This document shows, one piece after another, positions 44,998-55,970 of a stretch of DNA of 64,000 nt (position 1 is the first letter of the stretch; each line of letters opens with the position of its first letter). Both the position numbers and the translations under genes were made by a program. The stretch lies in the NCBI RefSeq assembly GCF_918797505.1, contig NC_092801.1:38680517-38744516 (forward strand). Reading direction: 5' to 3'. The notes under the pieces were generated by a model. That model was given only the letters and a program-made list of their open reading frames with translations, was not told the origin of the DNA and ran no database searches. Source of the stretch: Bemisia tabaci. Its lineage: Eukaryota > Arthropoda > Insecta > Hemiptera > Aleyrodidae.

Positions 44998-45505
44998 ATA
45001 GAGATGTTGCATGTGTGAGGAATTTGCGCTTTGACTGTTGATTCTTATGTAAAAGTTCGCGAGAAACACGATGGCGCCACTGGTTTTCTCTGAAATCAAC
45101 TTCCAAACTCAAAAAAAGCTCTCAAAGTGAGGCCAAAATGGAGGGGATATCCCACGCTATCCTGAGAGTCCACCTATACATCAAGACAAAGTCTCCATGC
45201 AAAGATAGGGAGCAAATACATTAGCAGGGTTGCCGTGTTTTCAGTTTTGGAGTCCCCGAATGAAGTGGCAACCCTGCTAATGTATTTGCTCCCTATCTTT
45301 GCATGGAGACTTTGTCTTGATGTATAGGTGGACTCTCAGGATAGCGTGGGATATCCCCTCCATTTTGGCCTCACTTTGAGAGCTTTTTTTTGAGCTTGGG
45401 AGTTAATTTCAGAGAGAACCAGTGGCACTATCGTATTTGTCGCGAACTTTTACATGAAAATCAGTAGTCAAATCGCAAATTTCTCACACATGCAACATCT
45501 CCATT
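44998..45505. mobile_element. Palindromic ~500-bp MITE, full copy
   Basis: Full copy of the AATGGAGATGTTGCA family, with both ~230-base arms and the same central segment as 24960-25467. A half copy (right arm only) lies at 43681-43771. Confidence 0.85.
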
Positions 45506-45508
45506 CTT

Positions 45509-45760
45509 CTGTCATGCTAAGTGAGAACGTCGTATGAGCCATGAGGCGTTGCAAAATTTCCTTGGACAAAAGACCAATTTCCGAAAAATCGGTGGATATT
45601 CCTCTCTCAATTTTTCAGAGAATTTGCTGCGTAATTTAATCTACAGTATCTGGAAATTTCAAAGAAAAATATTCACAATTTTCCTCAAAAATGAATATTT
45701 TCTGATATGAAATTTGGCAGCGCTCGAATGTTCATACGCCGTTCTTCATTAGTACTGCAG
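45509..45760. mobile_element. CTGCCGTG-family MITE with TCTT duplication
   Basis: It begins CTGTCATGCTAAGTGAGAAC and ends AGTACTGCAG, flanked by TCTT on both sides. It lies four bases after the palindromic 500-bp MITE. Confidence 0.82.
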
Positions 45761-46163
45761 TCTTCCAGATGTTACAAGCAAATTGATGGCCAAAGTGCAA
45801 AACCACGTATCTTCGTTTTTGATGTTGCAGACTTCTTGTTATACTTCATGGTTTCCTTGAAAAACTAGTCAACGCAATTCATTGGAAACTTCCTTAGTTT
45901 TTCTTCTCCATCAGCAGAATATTCCGTACAAATTTCAAGCATTAAAGTTGGCTTGTTCCTTCTCGAAAAACTATATTAGGAGCGGAAATTTTAAAACACC
46001 GCAATGAAGATACGTGGTTTCGTACTTAAACCATCGGAATTCAGCATCGGAATAAAATTGGACAGGATCTGCAATGAGGGATTACTATTTTTGGCTTAGT
46101 CTAGAAAAAAATCTAGTTACTCACCGAACGCACAAACAACGTCGCTGAGTCGTTCCACCATTA

Positions 46164-46409
46164 ATGCAGAGAGGAACTCAGCGACAGTAGCTATTGCCAA
46201 ATTTAACCTGGTAATTTAATTTTTTTTACCAGAGAACGTTTATGTGGATTTTTTTTATTTTTAGGGAATTTGCTTCTTGTGACGCAGAAAATTCACTGAA
46301 ATTTGCACACAAATTCTTACAACCGTTTTCATAAAAAAAAAATCGAATTGCTCAATTAAATGGCGATAGCTGGTGTGGCTTGGCTCCTTTCTGCTTAACG
46401 CTGTCCAAA
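46164..46409. mobile_element. GCTTAACGCGGTCC MITE, copy 1
   Basis: The right end is TTCTGCTTAACGCTGTCC. The interior (GAGAACGTTTATGTGGATTT, then its inverse) matches the pair at 56.8-57.3 kb. Confidence 0.68.
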
Positions 46410-46535
46410 TTGGACGTATTTTTGTCAAACGGAACTATGCGCATTAAGATATGAGCTCTGAGACCCATAAGAATACATGCATAACAAGGCTCACGTCATA
46501 ATGCACATAGTTCCGTTTCACAGAAATACGTCCAA
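46410..46535. mobile_element. GGACGTATTTCT MITE, short form
   Basis: ~125 bp, ends TTGGACGTATTTTTGTCAAA and inverse, centre ACCCATAAGAATACATGC. Confidence 0.8.
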
Positions 46536-47054
46536 TTACCAGACGTTCTTGCTCTTCTTCTTTGATTTCAATCTCAGATTCCAAGTTTCAAAAATTCGTC
46601 CAATTTTTCAATTCCTTCAATGAAACAAGAGGCGTCGACTAAAAATAAGAACGAACTCAACAAAAACAGTAACGGCATTGATTGCACTAGGAAGGAGAAA
46701 CCTCTCTTAAATCGAAGTGCAAATTTCCGCCGGGTTATTTCCGGATTGGAGATGAAGCTGGCTGAATAACGCCGACGGAAAATTGACGGAGGAGCGCGCA
46801 CGCTTATTAACGCGAAACTGCGTCTGAGGAGTAAAATATTCAGATTTAATCTTTTTCTCTCACCGCTACGTCGTAAAAAGATTACGGTCAGCTGCAGAGG
46901 GCTCCTGGGGACGAATATAGACAGAGGAAGCCGTCGGAGGCATGTTGACGAAGGAATCAAGTATGCGAGGGAGTATGCTATTTGGGCGACTCGAGACTTT
47001 GCAGGTGTCTGAAATTTTGTGAATTTCATGTTCAAAATGAAAAAATGTAGCTAA

Positions 47055-47413
47055 TGGACCACTAGACAAGGTACGAATTTCAGCATTCTGATACATGTTT
47101 CTTGATCAAAATTTCACGTAAAACACGATCCGCACAACAAAAATTGCCGAAATCAACTCCTTACAAAGATATTTAATGATTCCTGATGCGTGAATTCAAA
47201 CCACCCGCTCATTAAAACTCAATGCTCTAAGTGATTCAAATGGCGCGCTAAACATTATCATGATAGTCTCTGCGATATAAAAATCTGGCAACCTCAGTCT
47301 TAACGCTTTGGCTCAGCTATAGCATTTTCGTTGTGCGGATCATGTTTTACGTGAAATTCTGGTTAAGAAACTTGTATCAGATTGCTTAAATTCGTACTTT
47401 GTCTAGTGGTCCA
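47055..47413. mobile_element. ~360-bp TIR element TGGACCACTAGACAA
   Basis: Arms of ~90 bases: TGGACCACTAGACAAGGTAC to CGCACAACAAAAATTG and the inverse. It sits inside another repeat whose two parts (before 47055 and after 47413) match 9013-9105. A small fragment lies at 48060-48100. Confidence 0.78.
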
Positions 47414-47454
47414 TACTGAGCACGAGAATATCCTTAGTTTCTAAATTGAACAAT

Positions 47455-47705
47455 TTGACGTACTTCTGCCAAACGGAACCAGACGCAGGTGAGAAATAAG
47501 GAGTGTGCTCGTTAGTTGAGGACCGTAAGGATGAATGAGAATTAAAAAACTTCAGTGACGTCAGCGGCGACGAAGCCGTCTCCGTTGTCGCTCTCCCTCG
47601 GCTTTAACTCATGAGCCCTCTCCACGACGCTCTTTTACCGTTTCCACGGCTCATTAGTGCCGCATTCAGTTGGCACATCTCCGTTTGATAGAATGTAAAA
47701 TCCCG
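47455..47705. mobile_element. GGACGTATTTCT MITE, long form, inverted relative to 4357
   Basis: It begins TTTGACGTACTTCTGCCAAA. The block with GACGTCAGCGGCGACGAAGC is the inverse of the one near 4610. The right end is worn. Confidence 0.65.
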
Positions 47706-47800
47706 CTTTTACCTCTGGGCTTCCCAGGGTCGCAGGAAAGCCGTTCCCTAGCAGTGCAGTGCGACGAAAATATTGAAACCATTTTGCAACTTAATGAACT

Positions 47801-47834
47801 AAATTAGTGCAAGTTTACAAACTTGCACTAATTT
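47801..47834. repeat. Perfect 34-bp palindrome
   Basis: Arms AAATTAGTGCAAGTTT and inverse around a 2-base centre (AC). Confidence 0.85.
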
Positions 47835-49449
47835 CACAATGCAATTATTTTTACATCATTCGGTAAGAAATTCCGATTGTGAACAATCAATCAAATGTGT
47901 TCCATTTGTGAGAAAGTTAGGCACTTTGCAATGTAAAGAAAAATTGCAAATAATTTTAAATTTCATCGCAATAAATGTCTGTAAGAGGCGCCCCTTCAAT
48001 CAGTGAATAGACAACATGCACAACAATCCGGCACTTCAGCAATACTTTTACCGCACGTAATTGGAATGGACCGATGGACAAGGTACGAATTGAAGTACGA
48101 ATTCCAAGACCAGTGAAAGAGAATAAGGTGAATATGAGTAATCAATAAGCTGGACAACATGCCACTCAAATTATGCTCTTCCACTCCAGAAGGAGGAGAA
48201 AATAGAGGAAGGTGGAAGGACGTGCCAAGCAACTCGTTAAGCAAACTAGCTGAAGTTTGGAAAACTTGTTTAGGGCATTTCGTCACCCGAAGTTCATCAG
48301 CAATTTAGAGGCATGGTCAACAGCTAATTAAGAGAGACTCAGCAGTCAACGAAAAGGTGACGACTATTGCTGCATGTCATATAATTGTCCATCAACAAAA
48401 TTTGAATCTTTGAAAGTGAAAACTTCCGCTTGTTACCAAGGAGGTAGGGGAGGGATTCAGGTATCTCTTTGTCTTTAATCAAGAAATGCGTCCAGGTTTG
48501 CGCGCAAGATGCTCCTGAGTCTGACTAGAAAAAGGAAATACATCGTATGTGCCATTAGTTTCCCCATGCATATAAGAGTTTTTGCGGATGAGCGAGAATT
48601 TGCAGTTCCTGATTCATTTAAAAATGCAATTCAGTTTATGAGAGTAAGACAATAGAGAAGTTACGCACATTCCTGATTCGCCTTCAGTTTTTGAGGTAGG
48701 CCTTAAGTCCGAATGGATGGTGGCGCATAAGGAACGGCTGCACTAAAGTAACGTAACAACTTGTGCACTGAAATAAGAGAGGAGAAAAATGAGAGCAAAA
48801 TTTTAAGAGTAACGGTAGGTATCGAATTAAGCACGAGTGACACTCTATTCAAAAATAACTTATTAACACATAGTCAAAATCTATTATAGTCATCTCGCTG
48901 CGTGTTTTATCTGAAGCAATAAGCGATGTTTAATTTTTGGTAGATATCGTTCATTTAAGTTGCACCTTCAACTTCATCGCGTAGGCAATAACATATACAT
49001 ATACATAACAATAACCATAAGAGTGAATAGTTATCCGTCCGAGAAACAAACATTTCACAAACTAATTGCGGTAGAATTGTCGGAACCAAATAGTCAAATC
49101 AGGCATTTTATCAAATGCCAAGGCAGATACTCAAATTTTCAATGTTTACGAGGTTTTTTATGTTTTCACAAATACCCCTCTAATTTTCAACATTTTGAGA
49201 CCAAAAATCCGTCAAAGTTTACCTTTTAAAGTCATTTTATTTTCCGTTCAGAAATGCTCCTCATAATTCTTCAACCGCCCTTTATTTTACAAAATGCAGC
49301 ATGTTTTGAGATAAATTTGCATTCAAGGACTAGAAAAAACGTATTTATAATCGCATGGAATAACAAGCTTTTGAGGGGAATTAATTTCCACATGGTCAGA
49401 GAATTATTTTGTCCGCAATCAGCAAAATAATCAGAATAGGAATAATATA
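47835..49449. other. Intergenic region, no gene seen
   Basis: Mostly single-copy-looking AT-rich DNA with a short fragment of the TGGACCACTAGACAA element near 48060. No defensible coding sequence. Confidence 0.5.
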
Positions 49450-49670
49450 GTATAGCGCTGTACAAGTCTGCAGGATACCTCATGCATTGCGCGTATAGCA
49501 CGGTGCGCGCGGCGGATAGTATAGCAACTTACAAGTCTGCAGGATACTTCATGCATTGCGCGTATACCTCGGGGCGCGCTCAAGTCATTTAAAAGTCGTA
49601 TTTTCTTGGTGTCGGCCATCATACCCCGGTTTACACAATTTCCGAACAGAGCACACCGCATCCAAGAAAT
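49450..49670. repeat. Inverted counterpart of the 43.3 kb units
   Basis: Two units reading TACAAGTCTGCAGGATACYT, then CATGCATTGCGCGTAT, followed by AGTCGTATTTTCTTGGTGTC, all inverse to 43310-43500. Confidence 0.68.
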
Positions 49671-50060
49671 GGCCTTTCTGCACCAAACGCCTTAATTTTG
49701 GAAACCTCCTCAGTTTGGAGATTTTAAATGTGTCAATCAAGTTCCACAATTCCACATTGATAAAGAAACATTATCCTTTGATGAAGCATATCATCGTGGC
49801 GTTTCATTTCTTACGCTGACCGATGGTCCATTCAATGACGTCATCCTTCACCTACGTGGACAAACATCATTGTACATTGTAGCGGGCGGCGAGGCGAGGG
49901 TAAGCAGGGGCAACTTTTGCTTTTGGTTATGACGTCATGGATGACGGATAACCAGTCAACGTAATTTCTTGAAAACCTCGTCGGCTCTTAATCTCTCTTA
50001 GCTAAATATTCTGTATAAATCTCAAGCTATAGAGTTGACTTGTTATATCAAAGAATTATA

Positions 50061-50311
50061 CTGCCATGCTAAGGAAGAAAGTCGTATGAAAATTCGAGAG
50101 TTGCCAAATTTCCCTCGATAAAATATGTATTTTTGATGACATTCATTCACATTTTTCCTCGAAATTTTCAGATATTTTAGATTGAATTGCGAACAAAATT
50201 GTCTGAACATTTTTGGAGAAAATATTCATAAATTTCCCAGTTATTTTGGGCTTTATCGAAGGAAACTTGGCACCGTTTGATGGCTCATACGGCTTTTTTT
50301 CAGCACGGCAG
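50061..50311. mobile_element. CTGCCGTG-family MITE with TATA duplication
   Basis: It begins CTGCCATGCTAAGGAAGAAA and ends CAGCACGGCAG, flanked by TATA. It interrupts an older repeat whose parts lie at 49960-50060 and 50312-50350. Confidence 0.82.
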
Positions 50312-50347
50312 TATATAGCAACTAAAATTTTGAAACACTGCAATGGA

Positions 50348-50556
50348 GATACACAAAAAAAATTGGAGTGCTGAATTAATAATTAAATTATTAAAAAAAT
50401 ATATCCCACATGTTTCAAATGTACATTTCACAGTACAGGAAAGCTAATGTAGCGATGAGGGTGGTTAAATCAGCATTTTTCATTATAAAACCTACATTGA
50501 AACACGTTGGATACTTTTTTAACTACAAAATTGTTTGATCAACAATTTCATTTTTT
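50348..50556. mobile_element. AAATTGTTAA-type MITE, copy 3
   Basis: Ends AAAAAAATTGGAGTGCTGAA and near inverse. It shares ACATTGAAACACGTTGGATA with copy 1. Confidence 0.65.
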
Positions 50557-50617
50557 CACATGGTTTCGCACTTTGGCCATGAATATCGTCTTGCTGTCTC
50601 GTTTCCTACTCTGACCA

Positions 50618-50871
50618 ATGCTTCCCTACTGAGGAATAACGTTGTAAGAGCCCCAGGCGTTGCCAAATCTCCTTCGACAAATCATGAATTTTCCGGAAAA
50701 TTTTTAAATATTGCTCCTCCAATTTTACAGAGGATTTTGTTCGTAATTTGATCTAAAAAATCTAAAAATTGCAGGAAAAAATACTCAAAACTTTCTCCTA
50801 AATTAAATATTTTCTGAGAGGAAATTTGACAACGTTTGAATGTTCATACGGCGATCCTCCGTAGCACGGCA
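50618..50871. mobile_element. CTGCCGTG-family MITE (worn left end)
   Basis: The left end is diverged (ACTGAGGAATAACGTTG); the right end is GTAGCACGGCAG. It is followed directly by the CCATTCAATGACGTCA-type box. Confidence 0.72.
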
Positions 50872-50961
50872 GAATGGTCCATCCAATGACGTCACCCGTT
50901 ACCGACGTCGACAAACACTCATTGTACATTGTAAAGGGCACAACGGCGATGGTTATATTCA

Positions 50962-51290
50962 ACATTTTCTCCTAAATTAAATACTTTCTGAGAGGAAATT
51001 TGGCAAGGTTCGAATGTTCATACGACGTTCTTCCGTACTGCCGTGCTAAGGAAGGACGCCGTATGAACATTCGAGAGTTGCCAAATTTCCTCCGATAAAA
51101 TGTTTATTTTTGAGGAGAGTTATCAGCATTTTTCCTTGAAATTTTTGGACTAGTCGGATCAAATTGCGAACGAAATTCTCTGAAAAATTAGAGGAAAGAC
51201 GTTTACAAATATTCCCGAAAATTCTTGATTTACCAAAAGAAATTTGGCAACGCCTGAAGGTTCATACGTCGGTTTTCCGTAGCACGGCAG
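50962..51290. mobile_element. CTGCCGTG-family MITE plus a preceding right-half copy
   Basis: A right half of one copy (50962-51037) abuts a full copy (51038-51290, CTGCCGTGCTAAGGAAGGAC to GTAGCACGGCAG). The GC-rich promoter island follows about 120 bases later. Confidence 0.75.
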
Positions 51291-51410
51291 AATGGTCCAT
51301 TCAATGACGTCACCCTATACCGACGTGGACAAACACTCATAGTACATTGTAGCGGGCACAACGGCGAGGGTGAGTAGGGGCAACTGTTGCTCTCGGTTAT
51401 GACGTCACGG

Positions 51411-51555
51411 ATGACGGCGCCGCGGGGCGGGGGGCGGGGGTGGGGGTGCGTGGGGCCGCTTTGAGCCCCGTCCCGCGTGTGCGTTGGGAGTTATAGTCAT
51501 AACGCGCTGCGGAGCCCGACACGGCACTTTTCCCGGCGACTCCGGACGGCGCATC
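51411..51555 (+). promoter_or_regulatory. GC-rich promoter / 5' leader island of the signal-peptide gene
   Basis: About 145 bases of G- and C-rich, CpG-containing sequence just upstream of the ATG at 51556, starting immediately after a repeat box that ends near 51415. It includes a G-run segment (51425-51455) and CpG-dense sequence up to the start codon. No clear TATA box is visible. Its position and composition suggest promoter plus 5' untranslated leader; the start site itself is not resolved. Confidence 0.5.
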
Positions 51556-51619
51556 ATGTCCCTGCTCCAAGTGCTCTACCTCCTCGTCCTCGCATCCGCC
51601 TGCATTGCCGCCGTTTCAG
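51556..51619 (+). CDS. First coding exon of a secreted or membrane protein (signal peptide)
   Basis: ATG at 51556 opens 21 codons plus one base, ending at TTTCAG|GTAAAC, a strong donor in phase 1. The peptide begins MSLLQVLYLLVLASACIAA: a very short polar start, a hydrophobic core rich in L, V and I, and small residues suitable for signal-peptidase cleavage. That is a textbook Sec signal peptide. It lies at the 3' edge of a GC-rich island in otherwise AT-rich DNA, as expected for a promoter and 5' leader. The following exon must begin in phase 1. I tested the obvious acceptor at 54496, but it reaches a stop after four codons, so the rest of the gene is either in small exons I cannot recognise or beyond 64000. 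The mature protein is unknown. The transcript direction is clear from the donor. Confidence 0.68.
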
Positions 51620-51639
51620 GTAAACTTAATTACATTTAA

Positions 51640-52505
51640 TTAATGTAAAATACACACAAAATTAATCAAATCATCATTTAAAGACCGTAAATTATTCTAG
51701 TCATAAGGTGGATACTTAGAGATCGAGATAGCGTCAAGACTCTGATAGTTGACTCAGACCCCATGAGTTACTTAATTACATTTAAATCATGTAAAATCCA
51801 CAAAAAATTAATAACTTTATCAATAAATTATGTAATTATAAGGTGGATACTTAGAGATCGAGATCGCATCAGGACTTAATTAACCTTTAATTAATTTAAT
51901 TAACTTAAGAAACCACACGAGTTAATTAATTACATGTAAATCATAATCATGTAAAATCCACAAACAATTAATAAACTTATCAATAAACGCTCAGAAATTA
52001 TATTAGTTATAAGATGGATACTTAGAGATCGAGATAGTTCCAAGACTCTGATAGTTAACTTTCTACCCCACGAGTTAATTAATTACATTTAATCATGGAA
52101 AATCCACAAAAAATTAATAAACTTATCAATAAAGGCTCGGACATTATATTAGTTATAAGGTAGGTACTTAGAGATCGAGATCGCATCAGGACTCAGATCG
52201 TTACTCTCTACCCCATGAGTTAATTAATTAAATTTAAATCATGGAAAATCCACAAAAAATTAATACCTTTATAATAAAGGCTCGAAAATTACATTAGTTA
52301 TAAGGTAGATACATAGAGATCGAGATAGCATCAGCTCTGATAGTTAACTCTCCACCCCATGAGTAATTAATTACATTTAAATCATGGAAAATCCACAAAA
52401 TATTAAATAAACTTATCAATAAAGGCTCAGAGACTATGTTAGTTATTGGGCGGATACATAGAGATCGAGATCGCATCAAGACTCTGATAGTTAACTCTCT
52501 ACCGT
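51640..52505 (+). repeat. Intronic tandem repeat, ~140-170 bp units, about 5-6 copies
   Basis: In the first intron of the signal-peptide gene, a unit containing TTAATTACATTTAAATCATG, then a CACAAAAAATTAATA-like stretch, then TACTTAGAGATCGAGAT recurs. The GAGATCGAGAT box appears near 51718, 51856, 52026, 52171, 52316 and 52463. Diverged units follow near 52826, 53090 and 53470, with other insertions between them. Confidence 0.75.
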
Positions 52506-52619
52506 TCGAGTTAATTGTGAGTTTCGAATTCTGAGAGACACAAATCCATGTTTTAGTGTTTGTGAAAGCATAGAGTCTCTAATTTCTCCCGTAACAAGTC
52601 AAAATTTTGGTAATCACAA

Positions 52620-52620
<1 letters not shown>

Positions 52621-52658
<38 letters not shown>
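52621..52658. repeat. Poly-A tract (~38 bp) in intron
   Basis: A homopolymer of about 38 A residues, probably a microsatellite. No retroelement body is recognisable upstream. Confidence 0.8.
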
Positions 52659-52660
<2 letters not shown>

Positions 52661-53134
52661 ATACTAATTTCCAACGTTATGCCGCAGAAAGATAGGTCAA
52701 TAAATGATTACTAAGTAGAAAGTAAAAAAAAAAATCATTTAAATTATATACAATCCCCAAAAATCAATCAACTCATCAATTAAAGATCAGAAATTATAAT
52801 AGTTTAAGGCGAATATTTAGAGATGGAGATCGCACCAGACTCTGATAGTTCACTCTCTACACCGTGAATTGAGTTCTGAATTCTGCATGAGGAACACAAA
52901 TCTATGTTGTAGTATTCGTAAAAATATAGTGTCTCAAATTTCTCTCTGAAAATGTCAAAATGTTGGTAACGACTCTTTCATAAAAAAAAATAAAAAAATA
53001 TTGATAAAACTTTAGAGCATTATGCCGTGAGCTGTAAAGGGATAGGTCAATTCTAGATCACGAAGTAGTAGTAGACTACTACTTACAGATCAAGATTGAA
53101 TCAAGCCTTTGACAGTTGATTCTTTTCTCCATTA

Positions 53135-53397
53135 ATTGGATCGCATTTAGCAAAAAGGAACCAGCGCAATTACAGCGTTTTCAAAATCGTACAACTTATT
53201 CTTTTCTTTTAAAGATACTTCATATGTGTACGGTATCAAAATTTACACAATTATTCTCCTTTCAAATTAACAATTTTTCGATGGGAATAAAGAACTTTTT
53301 GCGATTCTGGGATATTTTTTTACATAATTATGAAGAAGCAACATTTTTACAACACTGTAATCACGCTGGTTCCTTTTTGCTAAATGCGATCCAATTA
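53135..53397. mobile_element. GGAACCAGCGCG-family MITE in the first intron of the signal-peptide gene
   Basis: Ends TTGGATCGCATTTAGCAAAA and inverse. The flanks read TTAA on both sides, so the duplication could be TTAA, although other copies do not confirm this. Confidence 0.8.
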
Positions 53398-53589
53398 ATC
53401 TTGGGTTCCTGATTCTAAATAAAGAAACTAATCTGCAAATAATTAGGAATTACTTTGATTTCGATGAGGATACTTAGAGATCGAGATGGGATCAAGTTTT
53501 TGATAGTTGACTCTCTACTTCATGATTTAATTTTAGGTTTCGGATCTAAGAGACATATTAAAAATTTTGGAGTGAAATTATGGAGTCCA

Positions 53590-53785
53590 TAAAGCGCCCA
53601 AAACCCCGAGTGATATGAATGCAGAACTGAATTTTTCTCCTTATGGAGTGACTTACACTATTAAGGAGCGAAATCTACTTCTTATGCGGAGTGTTATACG
53701 CTTTTATGGTGCTCATTTCATTTCGAATTCATATCACTCAGGGTTGTAGGGCGCTAATATAGACTTCGGCACCGGATTCCACTCC
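53590..53785. mobile_element. Palindromic element CATAGCGCCCAAAA, copy 2
   Basis: Arms ATAAAGCGCCCAAAACCCCG and GTTGTAGGGCGCTAATATAG, with TGATATGAATGCAGAA and its inverse inside. Confidence 0.7.
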
Positions 53786-54652
53786 TCGATTTTTAAAAGG
53801 GTATGATTTAGTTTTTGTAAAAACTTTGAGTCCTAAATTTCTCCCTTTTTTAAAAAGCACTCTTTCAAAAAGGAGAACTTTGATCAAAATTTGCAACATG
53901 ATGCCACAGAGTAACAGTGTAATTTTTAAAAAATTAAAAAATGTCTCGTTACGAATAAATAACACTATGCTGTGTTAATCATTAAGGTGTTAGGATGAAA
54001 ACGCATAAATCTAAATGGGAATAATGATAGTGAAAAAAGTTACAATCAAAAATACAAAAATCAACCCCTCTAAGAATTTAACTAATGATATTGACTTTGA
54101 CTTTTGAAATTTTTGGTTCAACCACACAGTTCCTAAACTGTAATTTCAACTTTAGCTAAAATGTCCTTCATGCCTGAAAATAGCTAAAGTTTTTTTGCGT
54201 TACGTAACTTTGTGCCTGAAAAAAAGTAACTTTGTGTCTTTTTAATCCTTCATTTGAATCTTTTGATGTCAGAACCTAACACGTCCACAAAAAAAGGGGT
54301 TTTTAATGAAAAACTTATCTTCGAGAGGTATTGTATTGTCTATATGAATAATACAGAGTAGTCCAAAAGGGCCACAAATTTCAGTTTTTTCAGTGCACTT
54401 AATGTTGTTATTAAAGTCGGTATTTGCAACAGGCTTTTCCCTTAACCACCAATTAACATTCAAATCTAGGGTTCATTTCTAACTTACTTTTTCAGACGAC
54501 CGTCATTAGTAAACACCCTGGGAAGTTAAAGAGACCATTTCCATCACGAAAAATTAAACAATTATTTTACCAAACATTTCCTTCCCTTTACCTTTACCCC
54601 ATTTTTCTTCCTTTTTCTCTCTTTTTACCTTTTCTCCCCTAGTCTCCCTTTC

Positions 54653-54954
54653 CAAGTAGCATTTTTCAACGGAAAATCGCGATTTGTTGCGATTTTGTCG
54701 GCGATGAAATCGCTAAGATCATCAACATCTGAGCGATTATCCTAGATCTTGTTGCAATAAAATTGTGATTTTATCGCCCGGCAATTTATCGCGATAATAT
54801 CGCAACAAAAATCGCGATATATGGCGATTTAATCTCGATTTTATCGACGAAAATTGATCGCGATTTTATCGAACCAAAAATTGCGATGCATAGCGATTTA
54901 ATCGCGATAATCAACCGATAAAATCGCTATTAATCGCGATCACTGCTACTTGGG
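54653..54954. mobile_element. CAAGTAGCA MITE, best-preserved copy
   Basis: Inverted ends CCAAGTAGCA and TGCTACTTGG, ~300 bp, dense in GCGATTTTATCG repeats on both strands. Confidence 0.82.
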
Positions 54955-55727
54955 TTTTTCTTCTTTTTATTCTGCTTTTCTTCCTTTTGTTCCCTCCTTT
55001 TTGTTTTAATACAAATTTCGCCCAATGTTTTTCTTAACCGACTCAAAATATAATGGTTGGAGTATTCATCTCATCAGCCAAAATATGAAATTATCCCTTC
55101 AGCGATAGGTTCCGGACGAAGTTATCCAAATTCGCAACGCCTTAGTATCGAATCAAGGCTTCAAAAACCTTAATCCGATTTGTGTAATCCGCGATCCCGC
55201 ACAGCGGAATGGTGTACCGAAAAAGATACCTATTAAGTCCACGGGCCAATTTAGGTTCTCCCGTCAACATCTTGTGGACGAAAAGGGTGCGAAACGAGGG
55301 GGAAAACTGTGGGAAGCTGGCGTGGCCGATTATCTGCGACCCGCTGCGAACACCCTGAGAGAAATGGCATTCGACCGAGCTAATTTTACCCGGGCGTTGA
55401 AATGATCGCGGGGACAGCTGGAAAAAAGGTAGTCGCTGGCTCCGTGAAACTGCGTTCTTCCTTGTTGGCTTTTTTAAAAGAGAAAAATGTCCCATTAGTG
55501 ACGCAGCGGGCTTTTTAAAAGTTTCATTAGTGATTTCTCGGACGCCGCACGGAAATATTTTCATAAACCTCAAAGTTTTATTTTTTAATGGGAGACGTTT
55601 CTAGTCCCAATTTTTCCCGCACTGGAAAAAATTTGTCATAAGACATTATTTTGACCTAAGGCGTCTTCTCTTGTCGACAATTTTTTTTCTTTCTTTTCTT
55701 GAAAGTTTAAATCCGTGCGGGGTTAAT

Positions 55728-55970
55728 TTGAATCAGTGAGAACGAAAACACACCAACTCGAAAAAATGAAAATAATCAAGACACACACAAAACTCCACAG
55801 TAGTTGAAGAAGTTAGTCCAAGAAAAAGATTTTTGGTGCAGAATGACAAGTACTTGAGGACATAGGTCCAAGTTGGAACAGATGCGCTAACTTCTATGGT
55901 CTTAATGAAAATTGAGCATTTTTTAGTTACCGATTAGGTGTACTTTCGTTCTCACTAAGTCATTTAAAGT
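55728..55970. mobile_element. GTGAGAACGAAAACACAC MITE, copy 2
   Basis: Inverse orientation of 33997-34268, with ends TTGAATCAGTGAGAACGAAA and TTTCGTTCTCACTAAGTCA. Confidence 0.75.

Larger units (their letters stand above)
49823..51415. repeat. Three copies of a ~120-bp box CCATTCAATGACGTCA
   Basis: Boxes at 49823-49948, 50876-50960 and 51293-51415 share CCATTCAATGACGTCA, then GACAAACATCATTGTACATT, then GTTATGACGTCAYGGATGAC (the middle copy is truncated). They alternate with CTGCCGTG MITEs. The last box ends at the promoter island. Confidence 0.68.

Noticed and set aside
46574..47035. 153-codon minus-strand frame
   Set aside because: No recognisable motif. It overlaps the flank of a dispersed repeat and has random-looking composition.
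54496..54540. Second exon of the signal-peptide gene after TTTTTCAG
   Set aside because: In the required phase it reaches TAG after four codons.
55142..55573. 143-codon minus-strand frame in a GC-richer patch
   Set aside because: No motif, no splice signals and no family resemblance; kept only as a note on the intron.
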